Assembly (NCBI GenBank): GCA_001604105.1
Contig: LVAQ01000006.1
Coordinates: 496,001-560,000, forward strand
Length of the DNA stretch: 64,000 nucleotides
Direction: 5' to 3'
Origin: Clostridiales bacterium Firm_11
GTDB taxonomy: Bacteria; Bacillota; Clostridia; Christensenellales; Aristaeellaceae
Shown here: positions 18,405 to 26,933 of the stretch, in pieces
How positions within the stretch are numbered: the first letter of the stretch is position 1
Layout of the letters: each line of letters begins with the position of its first letter
Made by a program: the position numbers and the translations under genes
The notes under the pieces: generated by a model
Seen by the model: only the letters and a program-made list of their open reading frames with translations
Database searches by the model: none
What the model was told of the DNA's origin: nothing

Positions 18405-18938
18405 ATGAGCAATATATGGCATGATATCTCTCCTGCGCGGATCACCCCGACGGATTTTATCGCCGTGATCGAGATTGAAAAAGGCAGCAAGAAGAAGTAT
18501 GAGCTGGATAAAGAGACGGGGCACCTGATTCTGGATCGCATCCTGTATACCTCCACACACTATCCCAGCAATTATGGCCTCATCCCCCGTACCTATGCCG
18601 ATGATCTGGATCCCTTGGATGTGCTGGTGCTCAGCAGTGAAGTCATACAGCCCATGAGCCTGATACGCTGTTACCCCATCGGCGTGTTGACGATGCTGGA
18701 TCAAGGCAAGCTGGATGAAAAGATCATCGCTATCCCGTTTCAGGACCCAACCTACAACAGTTACAACGACATCAGCGAACTACCCTCCCATATTTTCTCT
18801 GAGATGATCCATTTTTTCACTGTCTACAAGAGCCTTGAGGGTAAGGAAACGGTGGTCGATGAGCTTCGCGATGCGTCCGAGGCACGCAAGGTAATCCAGA
18901 AATGCCTGGATGCGTATGTTGATCAGTTCTGCCGCTAA
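18405..18938 (+). CDS. ppa: Class I inorganic pyrophosphatase
   Basis: Soluble enzyme that hydrolyses pyrophosphate and pulls biosynthetic reactions forward. 177 residues, the usual size of the prokaryotic family I enzyme. EIEKGSKKKYELDKETG carries the substrate-binding Lys/Glu residues. YPSNYGLIPRTYADDLDPLDVLVL holds the active-site tyrosine and the family signature of metal-binding aspartates (DDLDPLDV). The ATG is chosen because AAAGGAGG lies 7 bases upstream, near perfect; a longer in-frame opening at 18366 has no site. Single gene with its own promoter. Confidence 0.96.
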   Translation: MSNIWHDISPARITPTDFIAVIEIEKGSKKKYELDKETGHLILDRILYTSTHYPSNYGLIPRTYADDLDPLDVLVLSSEVIQPMSLIRCYPIGVLTMLDQGKLDEKIIAIPFQDPTYNSYNDISELPSHIFSEMIHFFTVYKSLEGKETVVDELRDASEARKVIQKCLDAYVDQFCR

Positions 18939-19012
18939 CCGCCCTGCATCTCTTATTTGCAAAGGGTTTGCGCAGCATGCCTGGCGCTGCGCGGCAAGCC
19001 GCAGTGCAACGC

Positions 19013-19040
19013 TTTGTAACAAAGGTTTTGTAACAAAGGT
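19013..19040. repeat. Tandem 14-bp direct repeat, candidate operator
   Basis: TTTGTAACAAAGGT occurs twice head to tail. Each unit has the near-palindromic core CTTTG-TAA-CAAAG. The pair lies just upstream of a probable -35 element, an arrangement typical of a transcription-factor site. Confidence 0.55.
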
Positions 19041-19051
19041 TACACGGCAAC

Positions 19052-19080
19052 TTGCTTTCAAGGTAAAAAGCGCGTAAAAT
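19052..19080 (+). promoter_or_regulatory. Probable promoter of the GNAT operon
   Basis: TTGCTT and TAAAAT are separated by 17 bases, downstream of the tandem repeat and about 75 bases before the GNAT start. Confidence 0.5.
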
Positions 19081-19154
19081 AGGTATGCTATCCCAACGCT
19101 GACCGAAGGGGGGCAGGCTTTTTTGCACTGCCCTCGGAAAGGACGAGCGCATCA

Positions 19155-19958
19155 ATGCAGGTATACCACCCCCCGCAAACCAATAACGGGCTTCCACCCG
19201 AGAATGTTTTTCTGGTGGCGGACAGCGCTAACATGCCTATCGCGGAAGGGTATTTGGTACAGACGTACCACCCCTTCCTGTTTCCCGAACGTCCCATTAA
19301 CCTGTATCTGAATGTTTATTCCAAGGGTCCCGGGCTGGATATGCTCCTTGGCGCGTTACTGGCGCGCGCGGTGCAACTGCGGCAGCAGACACCAAACCTG
19401 AAAGCGCGCGTTTTCGCACAAGTGGGCATGCAGGATGCGGCCATGCTTTCCTTTTATCAGGAGAGCGGTTTCATGGCCGATGACGCGCTGGATGTTGTGC
19501 AACTATCCTCGCCCAATGCCAAACCCAGCGCTCCGATGGGTTATGAAATGGGGCATGTGCCGCTGCAAAAACCGCTGGAGCAAGCGGCATTCCTGATGCG
19601 CATGAATGCCTATCGGCTCGATGCCTTGCAACACCCGCTTTTACAGCGGTATTTGACCATGCCGCATTTTACCGCGCTCTATCTGTCCCGGGGGGCCGAA
19701 ATTGTGGGAGAGGTAGCCTTTACCGGCATCGGTGATACGGCGCAATTGTTTGGTTTATACGTGACGCCCAACTTCCGCAGGTTGGGGCTCGGCAAGACGC
19801 TGCTAGCGGCTGGCATGAACATGCTGCATGAGCAGGGCGTGCAAACGGTAGAGGCGCAGGTAATCCGGCGCAACATTCCACAATGCAGGCTGGCGCAAAG
19901 CTGCAAAGCTACTTTTATGCGAACCTCCTGTTTGTACCCGGGCATAGATTACGATTAA
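19155..19958 (+). CDS. Tandem GNAT-fold N-acetyltransferase
   Basis: A 267-residue protein with two GNAT-like halves. The first half (to about residue 125) has a weak acetyltransferase pattern (MLSFYQESGFMADDA). The second has the acetyl-CoA-binding signature LYVTPNFRRLGLGKTLLAAGM (Q/RxxGxG/A) followed by the usual RxNxxxxRLxxSC ending. The substrate is unknown. AAAGGA precedes the ATG at about 11 bases, slightly long. It starts a rightward operon with a YgjP-like metallopeptidase gene (11-base gap) and a membrane-anchored esterase gene. Confidence 0.85.
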   Translation: MQVYHPPQTNNGLPPENVFLVADSANMPIAEGYLVQTYHPFLFPERPINLYLNVYSKGPGLDMLLGALLARAVQLRQQTPNLKARVFAQVGMQDAAMLSFYQESGFMADDALDVVQLSSPNAKPSAPMGYEMGHVPLQKPLEQAAFLMRMNAYRLDALQHPLLQRYLTMPHFTALYLSRGAEIVGEVAFTGIGDTAQLFGLYVTPNFRRLGLGKTLLAAGMNMLHEQGVQTVEAQVIRRNIPQCRLAQSCKATFMRTSCLYPGIDYD

Positions 19959-19969
19959 AGGCGGTTGTC

Positions 19970-20638
19970 ATGATGCGCTACCAGCTAGTGCGCAGCAAGC
20001 GCAAAACACTGGCGCTTTCCCTGCGCCGTGATGGCAGCCTGACGGTGCGTGCGCCGCTACAGTTACCGCTCGCGCGTATCGAAGCCTTTGTAGATCAGAA
20101 GTGGGATTGGGTGCAAAAAACGCGTGAACGGCTCGCCCAACAACCCAAGGGCATGACGCTTCAGCTGGAAGAAGGCGCCAGCATCCCGTACCTTGGCGGA
20201 ACGCTGACCCTTGCAATGTCCAATGTGCCAGCGGTACAGATCGCCGCAGACCGGCTGCTGATCCCAAGCCATACGAAGGATCTCTCCCCCGTGCTCCGCT
20301 TTTTTGACAGGCAGGCACGCCTGATGCTGGAGGAACGTGTACGCGTGATTTCGCAAGCCGTAAGGCTGTACCCGAAAACCATCCGCCTCAGCCACGCGAA
20401 AAGCCGTTGGGGCAGCATGAGCGGTCATGGCACGCTTAGTTTGAATCGCGCCCTTTTGCATTGTCCGCCGGATGTGGTGGATTACGTGATCCTTCACGAG
20501 TTGTGCCACATCCCGCATCCCAATCATTCCCCCGCCTTCTGGCGTACAGTGGAAAGCTTTCTGCCGCAGTACCACGCCCGCCGCGCTTGGCTCAAGGAGC
20601 ACAGCGCTTTCATCGCGATTCTACCAGCCCGTACCTGA
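19970..20638 (+). CDS. YgjP/DUF45-like (SprT-related) metal-dependent hydrolase
   Basis: A 222-residue protein of the YgjP-like (DUF45, WLM-type) zinc metallopeptidase family. HELCHIPHPNHSPAFW contains the HExxH zinc motif with glutamate in the catalytic position and a further histidine as third ligand. SHAKSRWGSMSGHGTLSLN upstream is the conserved strand of the family. Physiological substrates are unknown. It begins with ATGATG just after the GNAT stop, with AAAGGCGG upstream; a longer in-frame opening at 19883 overlaps the GNAT gene and is rejected. Confidence 0.9.
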   Translation: MMRYQLVRSKRKTLALSLRRDGSLTVRAPLQLPLARIEAFVDQKWDWVQKTRERLAQQPKGMTLQLEEGASIPYLGGTLTLAMSNVPAVQIAADRLLIPSHTKDLSPVLRFFDRQARLMLEERVRVISQAVRLYPKTIRLSHAKSRWGSMSGHGTLSLNRALLHCPPDVVDYVILHELCHIPHPNHSPAFWRTVESFLPQYHARRAWLKEHSAFIAILPART

Positions 20639-20650
20639 AGGAGGCTCGCT

Positions 20651-21820
20651 TTGCAAAAGCGTACTAAACCCAGGCCCCTGCTGTATTTCTCGTTGCTGAT
20701 GATGCTCATGTACGCGCCGCTGCTGTTCAGCCTTGCGATGGCGCAGGCGCGGTGGTACGGTTGGGTTGCAACGGCGCTGTCTTTCTTGATGCTGCTTTGG
20801 ATGCATGGGCGCCCCTTCTGGTATAGCTGGCGAATTGCGATGTGCTTTATCAGCGCATACGTGCTTGCGTTCTTAGGGCTCTATGCAGCGCGCCCCCTGT
20901 GGGACGTATCCCTTTCGGCGCAGATTGGCAGCGGTATGGTGCGCACCTTTACATCATTGCCGCAACGGGAGCGCAAGCTGGGCGAGGCGCTCCTCTCCGA
21001 AAGAATATGGCAGCCATCGCAAGGGTATACCCTGCACATTGTCGATCTGCCGAACGCAAAGCTGGAGCTGCTCCAAAAAACCGACGCCGCCAACGACCGC
21101 GCCATTTTACAGCTGCACGGCGGCGCTTTTGAAGCCGGACTTTTAGATGTTTACCGTCAATTTGCCGAGCGCTACAGCATGCTTTACGGAGATTGCCTTG
21201 TCGCCACGCTGGATTACCGCCTCGCGCCCGAACACCCTTACCCCAGTCAGCAGGAAGATACGATGGACGCATGGCGCTACCTGACGGATACGCTGTCATA
21301 TGCGCCGGAGAAGATCGTAGTCGCGGGGGATAGCGCAGGCGGCAACCTCGCGCTAACGCTGGGACTTCGGCTTCGGGACGCGGGCAAGGCGATGCCGGCA
21401 GGTTTGATCTGCATGTCGCCCTGGGGCGACTTGAGCAATTCCGGCGCCTCCCATATCGAAAACGCAACCGTGGACCCTTCCTTTGGGATCGACGCGAAGG
21501 ATTTTCATGGCCAGCCCGTCGGCGTGGAAACGACCTATGTTGATGGTCTTGACCCAACCGACCCTGATATATCGCCATCCTTTGGTGATTATGCGGGCTT
21601 CCCGCCGATGCTGCTGCAAGTGGGCAGTATTGAGGTGCTGCTGAGCGACAGCGAGACTATCTACTATAATGCGCGTTCGCATGACGTTGATTGCATGCTC
21701 AGCGTTTACAACGGCATGTTCCACGTTTTTCAAGCCGCGCTGGATCTTGTGCCCGAAAGTCGCCTTGCGTGGCAGGAGATTGGCGCATTCTTAGCCGATC
21801 GAATGCTGGATGCTAACTAG
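20651..21820 (+). CDS. Membrane-anchored alpha/beta hydrolase (HSL/acetyl-esterase type)
   Basis: A 389-residue protein with about three N-terminal hydrophobic segments (to residue 75) followed by an alpha/beta hydrolase domain. LQLHGGAFEAG is the oxyanion-hole HGG motif of the hormone-sensitive-lipase family. VVAGDSAGGNLAL holds the nucleophilic serine (GDSAGG), and the acid and histidine appear near SDSETIYY and YNGMFHVFQ. It probably de-esterifies a small acyl substrate at the membrane. The start codon is TTG, with GGAGG seven bases upstream; no closer ATG fits. Third gene of the GNAT/YgjP operon. Confidence 0.88.
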   Translation: MQKRTKPRPLLYFSLLMMLMYAPLLFSLAMAQARWYGWVATALSFLMLLWMHGRPFWYSWRIAMCFISAYVLAFLGLYAARPLWDVSLSAQIGSGMVRTFTSLPQRERKLGEALLSERIWQPSQGYTLHIVDLPNAKLELLQKTDAANDRAILQLHGGAFEAGLLDVYRQFAERYSMLYGDCLVATLDYRLAPEHPYPSQQEDTMDAWRYLTDTLSYAPEKIVVAGDSAGGNLALTLGLRLRDAGKAMPAGLICMSPWGDLSNSGASHIENATVDPSFGIDAKDFHGQPVGVETTYVDGLDPTDPDISPSFGDYAGFPPMLLQVGSIEVLLSDSETIYYNARSHDVDCMLSVYNGMFHVFQAALDLVPESRLAWQEIGAFLADRMLDAN

Positions 21821-22310
21821 GCGCTGCTTCGGACGAGCGTCGTATACGTACCGACTGTAAGCCGCCCGTTCTTTCATGCCAGTGTCATGATCCTGAGGCT
21901 GCCTGTGGTGCTATTCGGTGTCAGCGCACATGGCACGGCAATGAATTCCCATACCTCTGTTCGACAGGTTTCTCCCTTTGCTGGATTGACGCAGTGCACA
22001 GCACTTCCCACACAGCGTTTCTCCGCTAGCAAATCAGCAGAAAGCATAATGCGGCAAGCGAAAGCGTGCATCGATTGCCCTTGATACACCAACAGCATCC
22101 CAGCACATAGCTTGGGATGCTGTTTTACTCGGCACCGCGCCCTGGTTTGAACGCAGGATACTTGCTCAGCGTCTTTACTTCGTTTGCAAGAAAGCAGCCG
22201 CACATTCACAATGCGACAGAATGCAGCCGACACACAATAGCCAAGCACCAGCCGATGACTATCGCTAAAAAATCCCCTTCATACCCTGGCAGGTTTTCAC
22301 CCGTGGCATG
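21821..22310. other. Intergenic region without recognisable gene
   Basis: 490 bases between a rightward operon and a leftward Hpt gene. The only clear element is the hairpin at 22091-22126. Both strands of 21830-22090 lack a ribosome-site-supported frame. A non-coding RNA cannot be excluded, but I recognise none. Confidence 0.5.
22091..22126 (+). terminator. Intrinsic terminator
   Basis: AACAGCATCCCA and TGGGATGCTGTT make a 12-bp stem with a 10-base loop and a TTTT run. It is 270 bases downstream of the esterase stop, so either the operon transcript is long or a small RNA ends here. Confidence 0.8.
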
Positions 22311-22673
22311 TCAAGCGTTCGCAATCGCATGTACCAGTGCGATAGCATCATCATATGCTGCATGTACCGCTTGATATGGTTTGCGAAGGTCAGCCTGATC
22401 GTCCCGCCGAAGGATCGCCATCATATCGCAGGCGGCCGTAAACAGGGGGGTGAGCCCCAGATTGCCGCTTACGCCTTTCAGGGTATGGCAGGCCACTTTC
22501 ACTGCATCGCGTTGCTCCGTTTCCATGGCTTGCATCAGCGCGGCAAAACTGGCATCCGAAGGAAAGCGCCGAAGGTGTTTCAGCAACAAATCTTCATTTC
22601 CGCCGTAACGTTCAATTGTGGCATCCACATCCATCCCATATGCCCGCATGGCTTCCAGCGCTGTTTGTTCCAT
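22311..22673 (-). CDS. Orphan histidine phosphotransfer (Hpt) domain protein
   Basis: A 120-residue stand-alone Hpt domain, a carrier that passes phosphate between a histidine kinase and response regulators. The signature ACHTLKGVSGNLGL contains the phosphorylatable histidine in the usual H-x-L-K-G-x-(S/A)-x-x-(L/I)-G form, in a four-helix-like sequence. GGAGGGAG sits before the ATG; an in-frame start 15 codons upstream lacks a site. No kinase is nearby. The only response regulator in the window is a degenerate one 29 kb away. It lies 73 bases after the unknown secreted protein gene on the same strand. Confidence 0.88.
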   Translation of the reverse strand: MEQTALEAMRAYGMDVDATIERYGGNEDLLLKHLRRFPSDASFAALMQAMETEQRDAVKVACHTLKGVSGNLGLTPLFTAACDMMAILRRDDQADLRKPYQAVHAAYDDAIALVHAIANA

Positions 22674-22746
22674 GGGTTCTCCCTCCTGTTGGGCGATTCG
22701 GTGTAAGCATAGTTGCACCCACGCGCAGGCTGTTAGGCAGCGCTGC

Positions 22747-23814
22747 TCATGGTTCGGCGGGCAAATCAGGTTCCTCCGCCTGCCCTATCTCCGGCAAAAG
22801 CACTTCTGGCATCTCCTGCTGCGGGAGCGCTTCTTCCCCCACGATGTCCGCTTCTGGCATAACCAGCGGAGCCTCGCTATCGCTCCAAGGCGTTTCTGCC
22901 GGAGTTGTTTCTTCAACGGCGGATGCATGATCCACATTGTCCTGCCAAAGTTGCCATTGGGCGCTCACATCGCTGCTGTTTGGGTTATAGGTATACTCCT
23001 GCAAAGTGCTCGGGTCATAACTGAGTATCATGGGCACGTATAGCAACGCTGATCGAATGCCCGTGATGGGGATCGATTGATCCAGCCCATACGCGCGTTG
23101 CGTCATCCCGTTTGCATCCAGCGTCGTAAGCGCGCTTACCTCGTCAATCAGGTAAACCGCGCAACGGTCGAGCGTTACATTGGCTTCTGGCAAAAACGTA
23201 AGTGAAACCGTCAGTTGTTCATTCCCCACCCATACGGTCGCATAGCCAACGATGTACTGGTTGCTGGCACATACGGGGAGCATGGTTCCGCCCGTTTGCC
23301 GCAGCTTCTCAATATCCAGCATGGTTCCCATTACCCAGCCATCCGTAAGCATCGGGTTTGCATCCCGCAGGCGTAAACCAAAGGTACATGCGGTATTCTG
23401 AGAAAGCATCGGCCTCAGCTGCATAAAGGGTATAGAAAACGTCCAATCTTCGATGGTCAGCGTAATCAGGTAGGGGATGGTATTGTTATCCACATACGGC
23501 AGGTAGATATCCCCGCTGTCAAAGGTACCGCCTACAAAGCCGTAGTTCTTGTCATATACGATGGAGCTGGTTTCCGCCTGCATGATGGTCAGTCGAACAC
23601 GCGCGGCCAGTTCGTTGCTGTCACTGATGTATTTGCGCACGCGTACGCCCTGCGTCTGTCCGGAAATGTGATTCTGCACATAGGCGCTGTCGCTCAGGCT
23701 TTGCATATCCAGCGTATCCACATCGATCACAAAACACGTCTCCGCCAACGCTGCAACAGGGAAAAGTGTTGCACACAAAAGGATGTACAGCAGGACGCGA
23801 AAAAATCTCTCCAC
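22747..23814 (-). CDS. Secreted protein of unknown function
   Basis: A 355-residue exported protein that I do not recognise. The signal peptide is VERFFRVLLYILLCATLFPVAALA. The mature part is mostly beta-type (for example TIEDWTFSIPFMQLRPML, VGYATVWVGNEQLTVSLTFLPE), followed by an acidic, proline-rich C-terminal tail of about 60 residues (SDSEAPLVMPEADIVGEE and on). There is no anchor or lipobox. GTG is the preferred start because AAAGGGGG lies 7 bases upstream; the ATG 18 bases earlier overlaps that site. It is divergent from a peptidoglycan-binding protein gene, with about 205 bases between. Confidence 0.7.
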   Translation of the reverse strand: MERFFRVLLYILLCATLFPVAALAETCFVIDVDTLDMQSLSDSAYVQNHISGQTQGVRVRKYISDSNELAARVRLTIMQAETSSIVYDKNYGFVGGTFDSGDIYLPYVDNNTIPYLITLTIEDWTFSIPFMQLRPMLSQNTACTFGLRLRDANPMLTDGWVMGTMLDIEKLRQTGGTMLPVCASNQYIVGYATVWVGNEQLTVSLTFLPEANVTLDRCAVYLIDEVSALTTLDANGMTQRAYGLDQSIPITGIRSALLYVPMILSYDPSTLQEYTYNPNSSDVSAQWQLWQDNVDHASAVEETTPAETPWSDSEAPLVMPEADIVGEEALPQQEMPEVLLPEIGQAEEPDLPAEP

Positions 23815-23941
23815 TAGATAACCCCCTTTCATAAGGTTTGGGTACGTTTGTTAAACGAGTGCCAGGGGGAATTCCATCCCGTGTGGAATCCCACGCCAAA
23901 AAGTGATAACAAAAACTATGTAATAATTTCGTAATAAATAC

Positions 23942-23970
23942 TTTACTTTTTGGACACGTTTTGCTATACT
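23942..23970 (+). promoter_or_regulatory. Promoter of the peptidoglycan-binding protein gene
   Basis: TTTACT and TATACT are separated by 17 bases, about 50 bases before the ATG. Confidence 0.55.
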
Positions 23971-24019
23971 GACACCGCCAATAGAGGACGAACCCGTCCG
24001 TATTAGGAGGGAACCGCCC

Positions 24020-25663
24020 ATGATGCTTAACCCCCGACGCTTCACAAGCCGACTTGCGGTACTTGTGCTTGCGCTTATGCTGCTCTCGCACGCCGCCCTC
24101 GCTACGACGCGCTACAGCACTTTAGAATTTGGCTCACGCGGTGCAGACGTGCTCAAATTGCAGCGTACGCTTTTAGCGCTGGGTTTTGACCCAAGCGGCG
24201 TAGATGGCAAGTTCGGCCGTGGTACCGAGAACGCGGTGATCGCCTACCAGGCCAGTAAGGGACTCACCGCGGACGGCAAGGCGGGCACGCTCACCTTGAA
24301 CACGCTGTACGCGGAAACCGCCACTACCTCAAGCACGAGCGATTCTACTTCCACAACACAAACCACCAACCCCAATACGTTAAAATATGGCGATAGCGGC
24401 GATCGTGTGACGACGCTGCAGACCGCGCTCACAAAACTGGGCTATGACACCAACGGTGTGGATGGCCGCTTTGGCGCGGGTACGCAGCGCGCGGTTGTCG
24501 CCTTTCAAAAAGCCAACAAACTCACCGCAGATGGCCTTGCCGGCACCAAAACGCAGACGCTGTTGTATGCACAGGCTGAGACTGCCACCGATTCAAGTTC
24601 CTCCACCAGCACAAGCAGTTCAAGCAGCACAAGCACGACTGGTTTTACACGCACGCTTCGCAAAGGCTCTACCGGCAGTGATGTATTGAACGTGCAAACG
24701 CAGCTCAAAGCGCTTGGCTATTATACCAGCGCCCTGGACGGCGTTTACGGCTCCGGCACCATGGCTGCCGTAACCGCCTTCCAAAGAAACAACAGCCTTT
24801 CCGTGGATGGGTTGGTGGGCTCGCGTACCTACGCAAGTCTCTTCTCATCAAGCGCGACAGCCAGCGGCAGTTCGAGTAGTTCAAGCAGTTCAAGCAGTTC
24901 AAGCAGTTCAAGCAGTTCCACTAGTACTGATTCAAGCACCTATGTATCGCTGTCGCTTGGTTCAACGGGAGATGACGTCAAGCGTCTGCAAAAAGCGTTG
25001 ATCGCGCTTGGCTATAACGTATCCTCGGCGGATGGAAGCTACGGCGCGCTTACACAGGCGGCTGTGACAGCTTTCCAGCGGCTCAACGGACTCACCGCAG
25101 ACGGTGTGGCCGGCGCGCTCACCCAGCAGAAGCTATATGGCGGATCGGCTGTCGCCTATGATGCATCACAGGATCAATCCTCCACCATCAGCGATGGCGT
25201 TGGCAGTGCCACCGGGCCCAGTACCAGTGCGGTCAAGTGCCCCTACTGGATTACCGAGATCAAGCCCTCGCTTCGTACCGGGCAGTATCTGACCGTATTT
25301 GATCCCGCTACCAAACTGCAGTGGACGCTCAGGCTCTATAGCCTTGGCCGCCATGCGGATGCCGAACCCCTGACCGCCACCGATACCGCCATCATGTACA
25401 AGGCGTTTGGCAACACCAACACTTGGACACCAAAGCCTGTCTACGTCAAGTTACCCAGCGGAACATGGGTACTGGCCGCCACGCACAATGTTGCGCACCT
25501 GTCCGGTTCCATATCCAATAATGACTTCAACGGGCACCTGTGCGTACACTTCCTGCGCACGCTGGCCGAGTGCAGCGCCAATGATCCGGATTATGGGATG
25601 ACCAATCAGCGCGTCATCCGCAAACAGTGGGAAGCCATGACCGGCATCAGCATTGAGGATTAA
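24020..25663 (+). CDS. Exported protein with four peptidoglycan-binding repeats and a C-terminal L,D-transpeptidase-like domain
   Basis: 547 residues. The signal peptide ends near HAALA. Four PG_binding_1 repeats of about 60 residues follow, each with the GSRGADVLKLQRTLLALGF-type helix and a D-G-x-(F/Y)-G loop (DGKFGRGT, DGRFGAGT, DGVYGSGT, DGSYGALT). They are joined by Ser/Thr linkers, the third linker being a run of serines. The last 140 residues (from VKCPYWITEIKP) contain NDFNGHLCVHFLRT, a His-x3-Cys-x-His arrangement recalling the SHGC catalytic loop of YkuD-type L,D-transpeptidases; its enzyme activity is unproven. GGAGGGAAC precedes the ATG. It probably sits in or remodels the wall. 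Confidence 0.85.
   Translation: MMLNPRRFTSRLAVLVLALMLLSHAALATTRYSTLEFGSRGADVLKLQRTLLALGFDPSGVDGKFGRGTENAVIAYQASKGLTADGKAGTLTLNTLYAETATTSSTSDSTSTTQTTNPNTLKYGDSGDRVTTLQTALTKLGYDTNGVDGRFGAGTQRAVVAFQKANKLTADGLAGTKTQTLLYAQAETATDSSSSTSTSSSSSTSTTGFTRTLRKGSTGSDVLNVQTQLKALGYYTSALDGVYGSGTMAAVTAFQRNNSLSVDGLVGSRTYASLFSSSATASGSSSSSSSSSSSSSSSSSTSTDSSTYVSLSLGSTGDDVKRLQKALIALGYNVSSADGSYGALTQAAVTAFQRLNGLTADGVAGALTQQKLYGGSAVAYDASQDQSSTISDGVGSATGPSTSAVKCPYWITEIKPSLRTGQYLTVFDPATKLQWTLRLYSLGRHADAEPLTATDTAIMYKAFGNTNTWTPKPVYVKLPSGTWVLAATHNVAHLSGSISNNDFNGHLCVHFLRTLAECSANDPDYGMTNQRVIRKQWEAMTGISIED
24869..24922 (+). repeat. 9-bp microsatellite inside the peptidoglycan-binding gene
   Basis: Four perfect head-to-tail copies of AGTTCAAGC (24878-24913), flanked by two diverged copies, encode a poly-serine linker. 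The unit is a multiple of three, so slippage would change linker length without a frameshift. Confidence 0.9.
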
Positions 25664-25688
25664 GCGTCACAATCCCGCAACCATCATC

Positions 25689-25719
25689 AAAACGCCCGAG
25701 GGAATCCCTTGGGCGTTTT
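25689..25719. terminator. Bidirectional intrinsic terminator
   Basis: AAAACGCCCGAGGG pairs with CCCTTGGGCGTTTT around a three-base loop. It lies between the peptidoglycan-binding gene and the convergent HAD hydrolase gene. Confidence 0.85.
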
Positions 25720-25845
25720 GGCAATGCCATGCCTGCCACTACAGCGGCGGGGCCGACACATGCGAGACCGCTGGCAAGCACGTTATTGCAATCGCCGCAT
25801 ACAGAATATCGCGCGACTGCTTCGCGCCGCCATGCGCCGTAACGC

Positions 25846-26661
25846 TTACGCTTCCGCCTGGTATGAAGGGGTAATCTCCCCGACACCGCCCAGCACATAC
25901 ATCGGTCGGTAGGGAAACTTACGCATCTCATGCTCATTGGTCACGCCGCTGAGCACCAGAACCGTGTCAATGCCGCTTTCCATGCCAGCGACGATATCCG
26001 TATCCATTCGATCGCCAATGATTGCGGCTTCTTCTTCATCTACGCCAAGCAGACGCAGTCCATGGGCAATCATCAGCGGATTTGGTTTGCCAAGGTAATA
26101 GGCGGTACGCCCGGAAGCAAGCTCAATCGGCGCCATAAGCGCCTTGGTCGCAGGCACGATGCCCCCTTCGATGGGTCCCGTCAGATCCGGATTGGTACCG
26201 ATGAGCTTCGCGCCCGCACGTACCAGTGTTACCGCCCGTTCAATGCGGTCAAAGCTGTAGCTGTGGGTATCCCCCAGCACGACATAATCCGGATTGACCT
26301 CATTCATGGTAAAGCCGGCGTCATAGAGCGCACCTACCAGACCGGGTTCGCCGATCACATAGGCGCTGCCGCCGGGGCATTGCGATTTCAAAAACGCGGC
26401 CGTGGCAAGGGCACTGGTGTAGAAGTGACTCTCATCAACATCAAGCCCAAGGCGCGTAAGCTTTTGCTGCAGTTCACGCGGTGCGCGTTCACTGCTGTTT
26501 GTCAAAAACAAAAACGCCTTATCTTCTTGCTTGAGCCAGTCTACAAACTCCGGCACGCCCGGCAGGAGCATGTTGCCGTGGTAGATCACGCCGTCCATAT
26601 CGATAATGAAGCCTTTTTTTGCTCGAAGCGCTTCCAGCGCTCGCGTTTTATTGTTTTGCAT
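25846..26661 (-). CDS. HAD-IIA family (NagD-like) sugar-phosphate phosphatase
   Basis: A 271-residue cytosolic phosphatase of HAD subfamily IIA. FIIDMDGVIYHGN holds the nucleophile aspartate pair DxD. FLTNSSERAP is motif II with the Thr/Asn/Ser cap linker, GKPNPLM carries the motif III lysine, and IIGDRMDTDIVAG is motif IV with metal-binding aspartates. Relatives (NagD, AraL) dephosphorylate sugar phosphates or nucleotides; the substrate is not readable here. GAAAGGTG precedes the ATG. Single gene, convergent with the peptidoglycan-binding gene. Confidence 0.93.
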   Translation of the reverse strand: MQNNKTRALEALRAKKGFIIDMDGVIYHGNMLLPGVPEFVDWLKQEDKAFLFLTNSSERAPRELQQKLTRLGLDVDESHFYTSALATAAFLKSQCPGGSAYVIGEPGLVGALYDAGFTMNEVNPDYVVLGDTHSYSFDRIERAVTLVRAGAKLIGTNPDLTGPIEGGIVPATKALMAPIELASGRTAYYLGKPNPLMIAHGLRLLGVDEEEAAIIGDRMDTDIVAGMESGIDTVLVLSGVTNEHEMRKFPYRPMYVLGGVGEITPSYQAEA

Positions 26662-26848
26662 CCAATCACCTTTCTTAAGCAGCCGCGCTGCTGATGCCCG
26701 TGGCTATGCCACGCCTTGCGGCAGGCTCATTATACCACGCTTTTCCTATGTGCCGCAACGTTTTCACGCAAGGAAACCCATTCTTATGCAATATTGTTTT
26801 TTTGCACGGTTTGCACAAATTTCTTTTCCCGTTGGCAAGCGTATCCCC

Positions 26849-26877
26849 TTTCCATTTGGTTGCTGTCATGCTATAAT
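26849..26877 (+). promoter_or_regulatory. Promoter of the nucleoside-uptake operon
   Basis: TTTCCA and TATAAT are separated by 17 bases, about 56 bases upstream of the binding protein start. Confidence 0.6.
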
Positions 26878-26933
26878 CATCTCGTAGTTCGTTGTGCAGT
26901 CATGCACCGAAAATTGCAAGGAGGAGACCAAGT

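Noticed and set aside
21874..22248. Leftward 124-codon frame between esterase and Hpt genes
   Set aside because: No ribosome site and no domain or membrane pattern. It also runs through a terminator hairpin.
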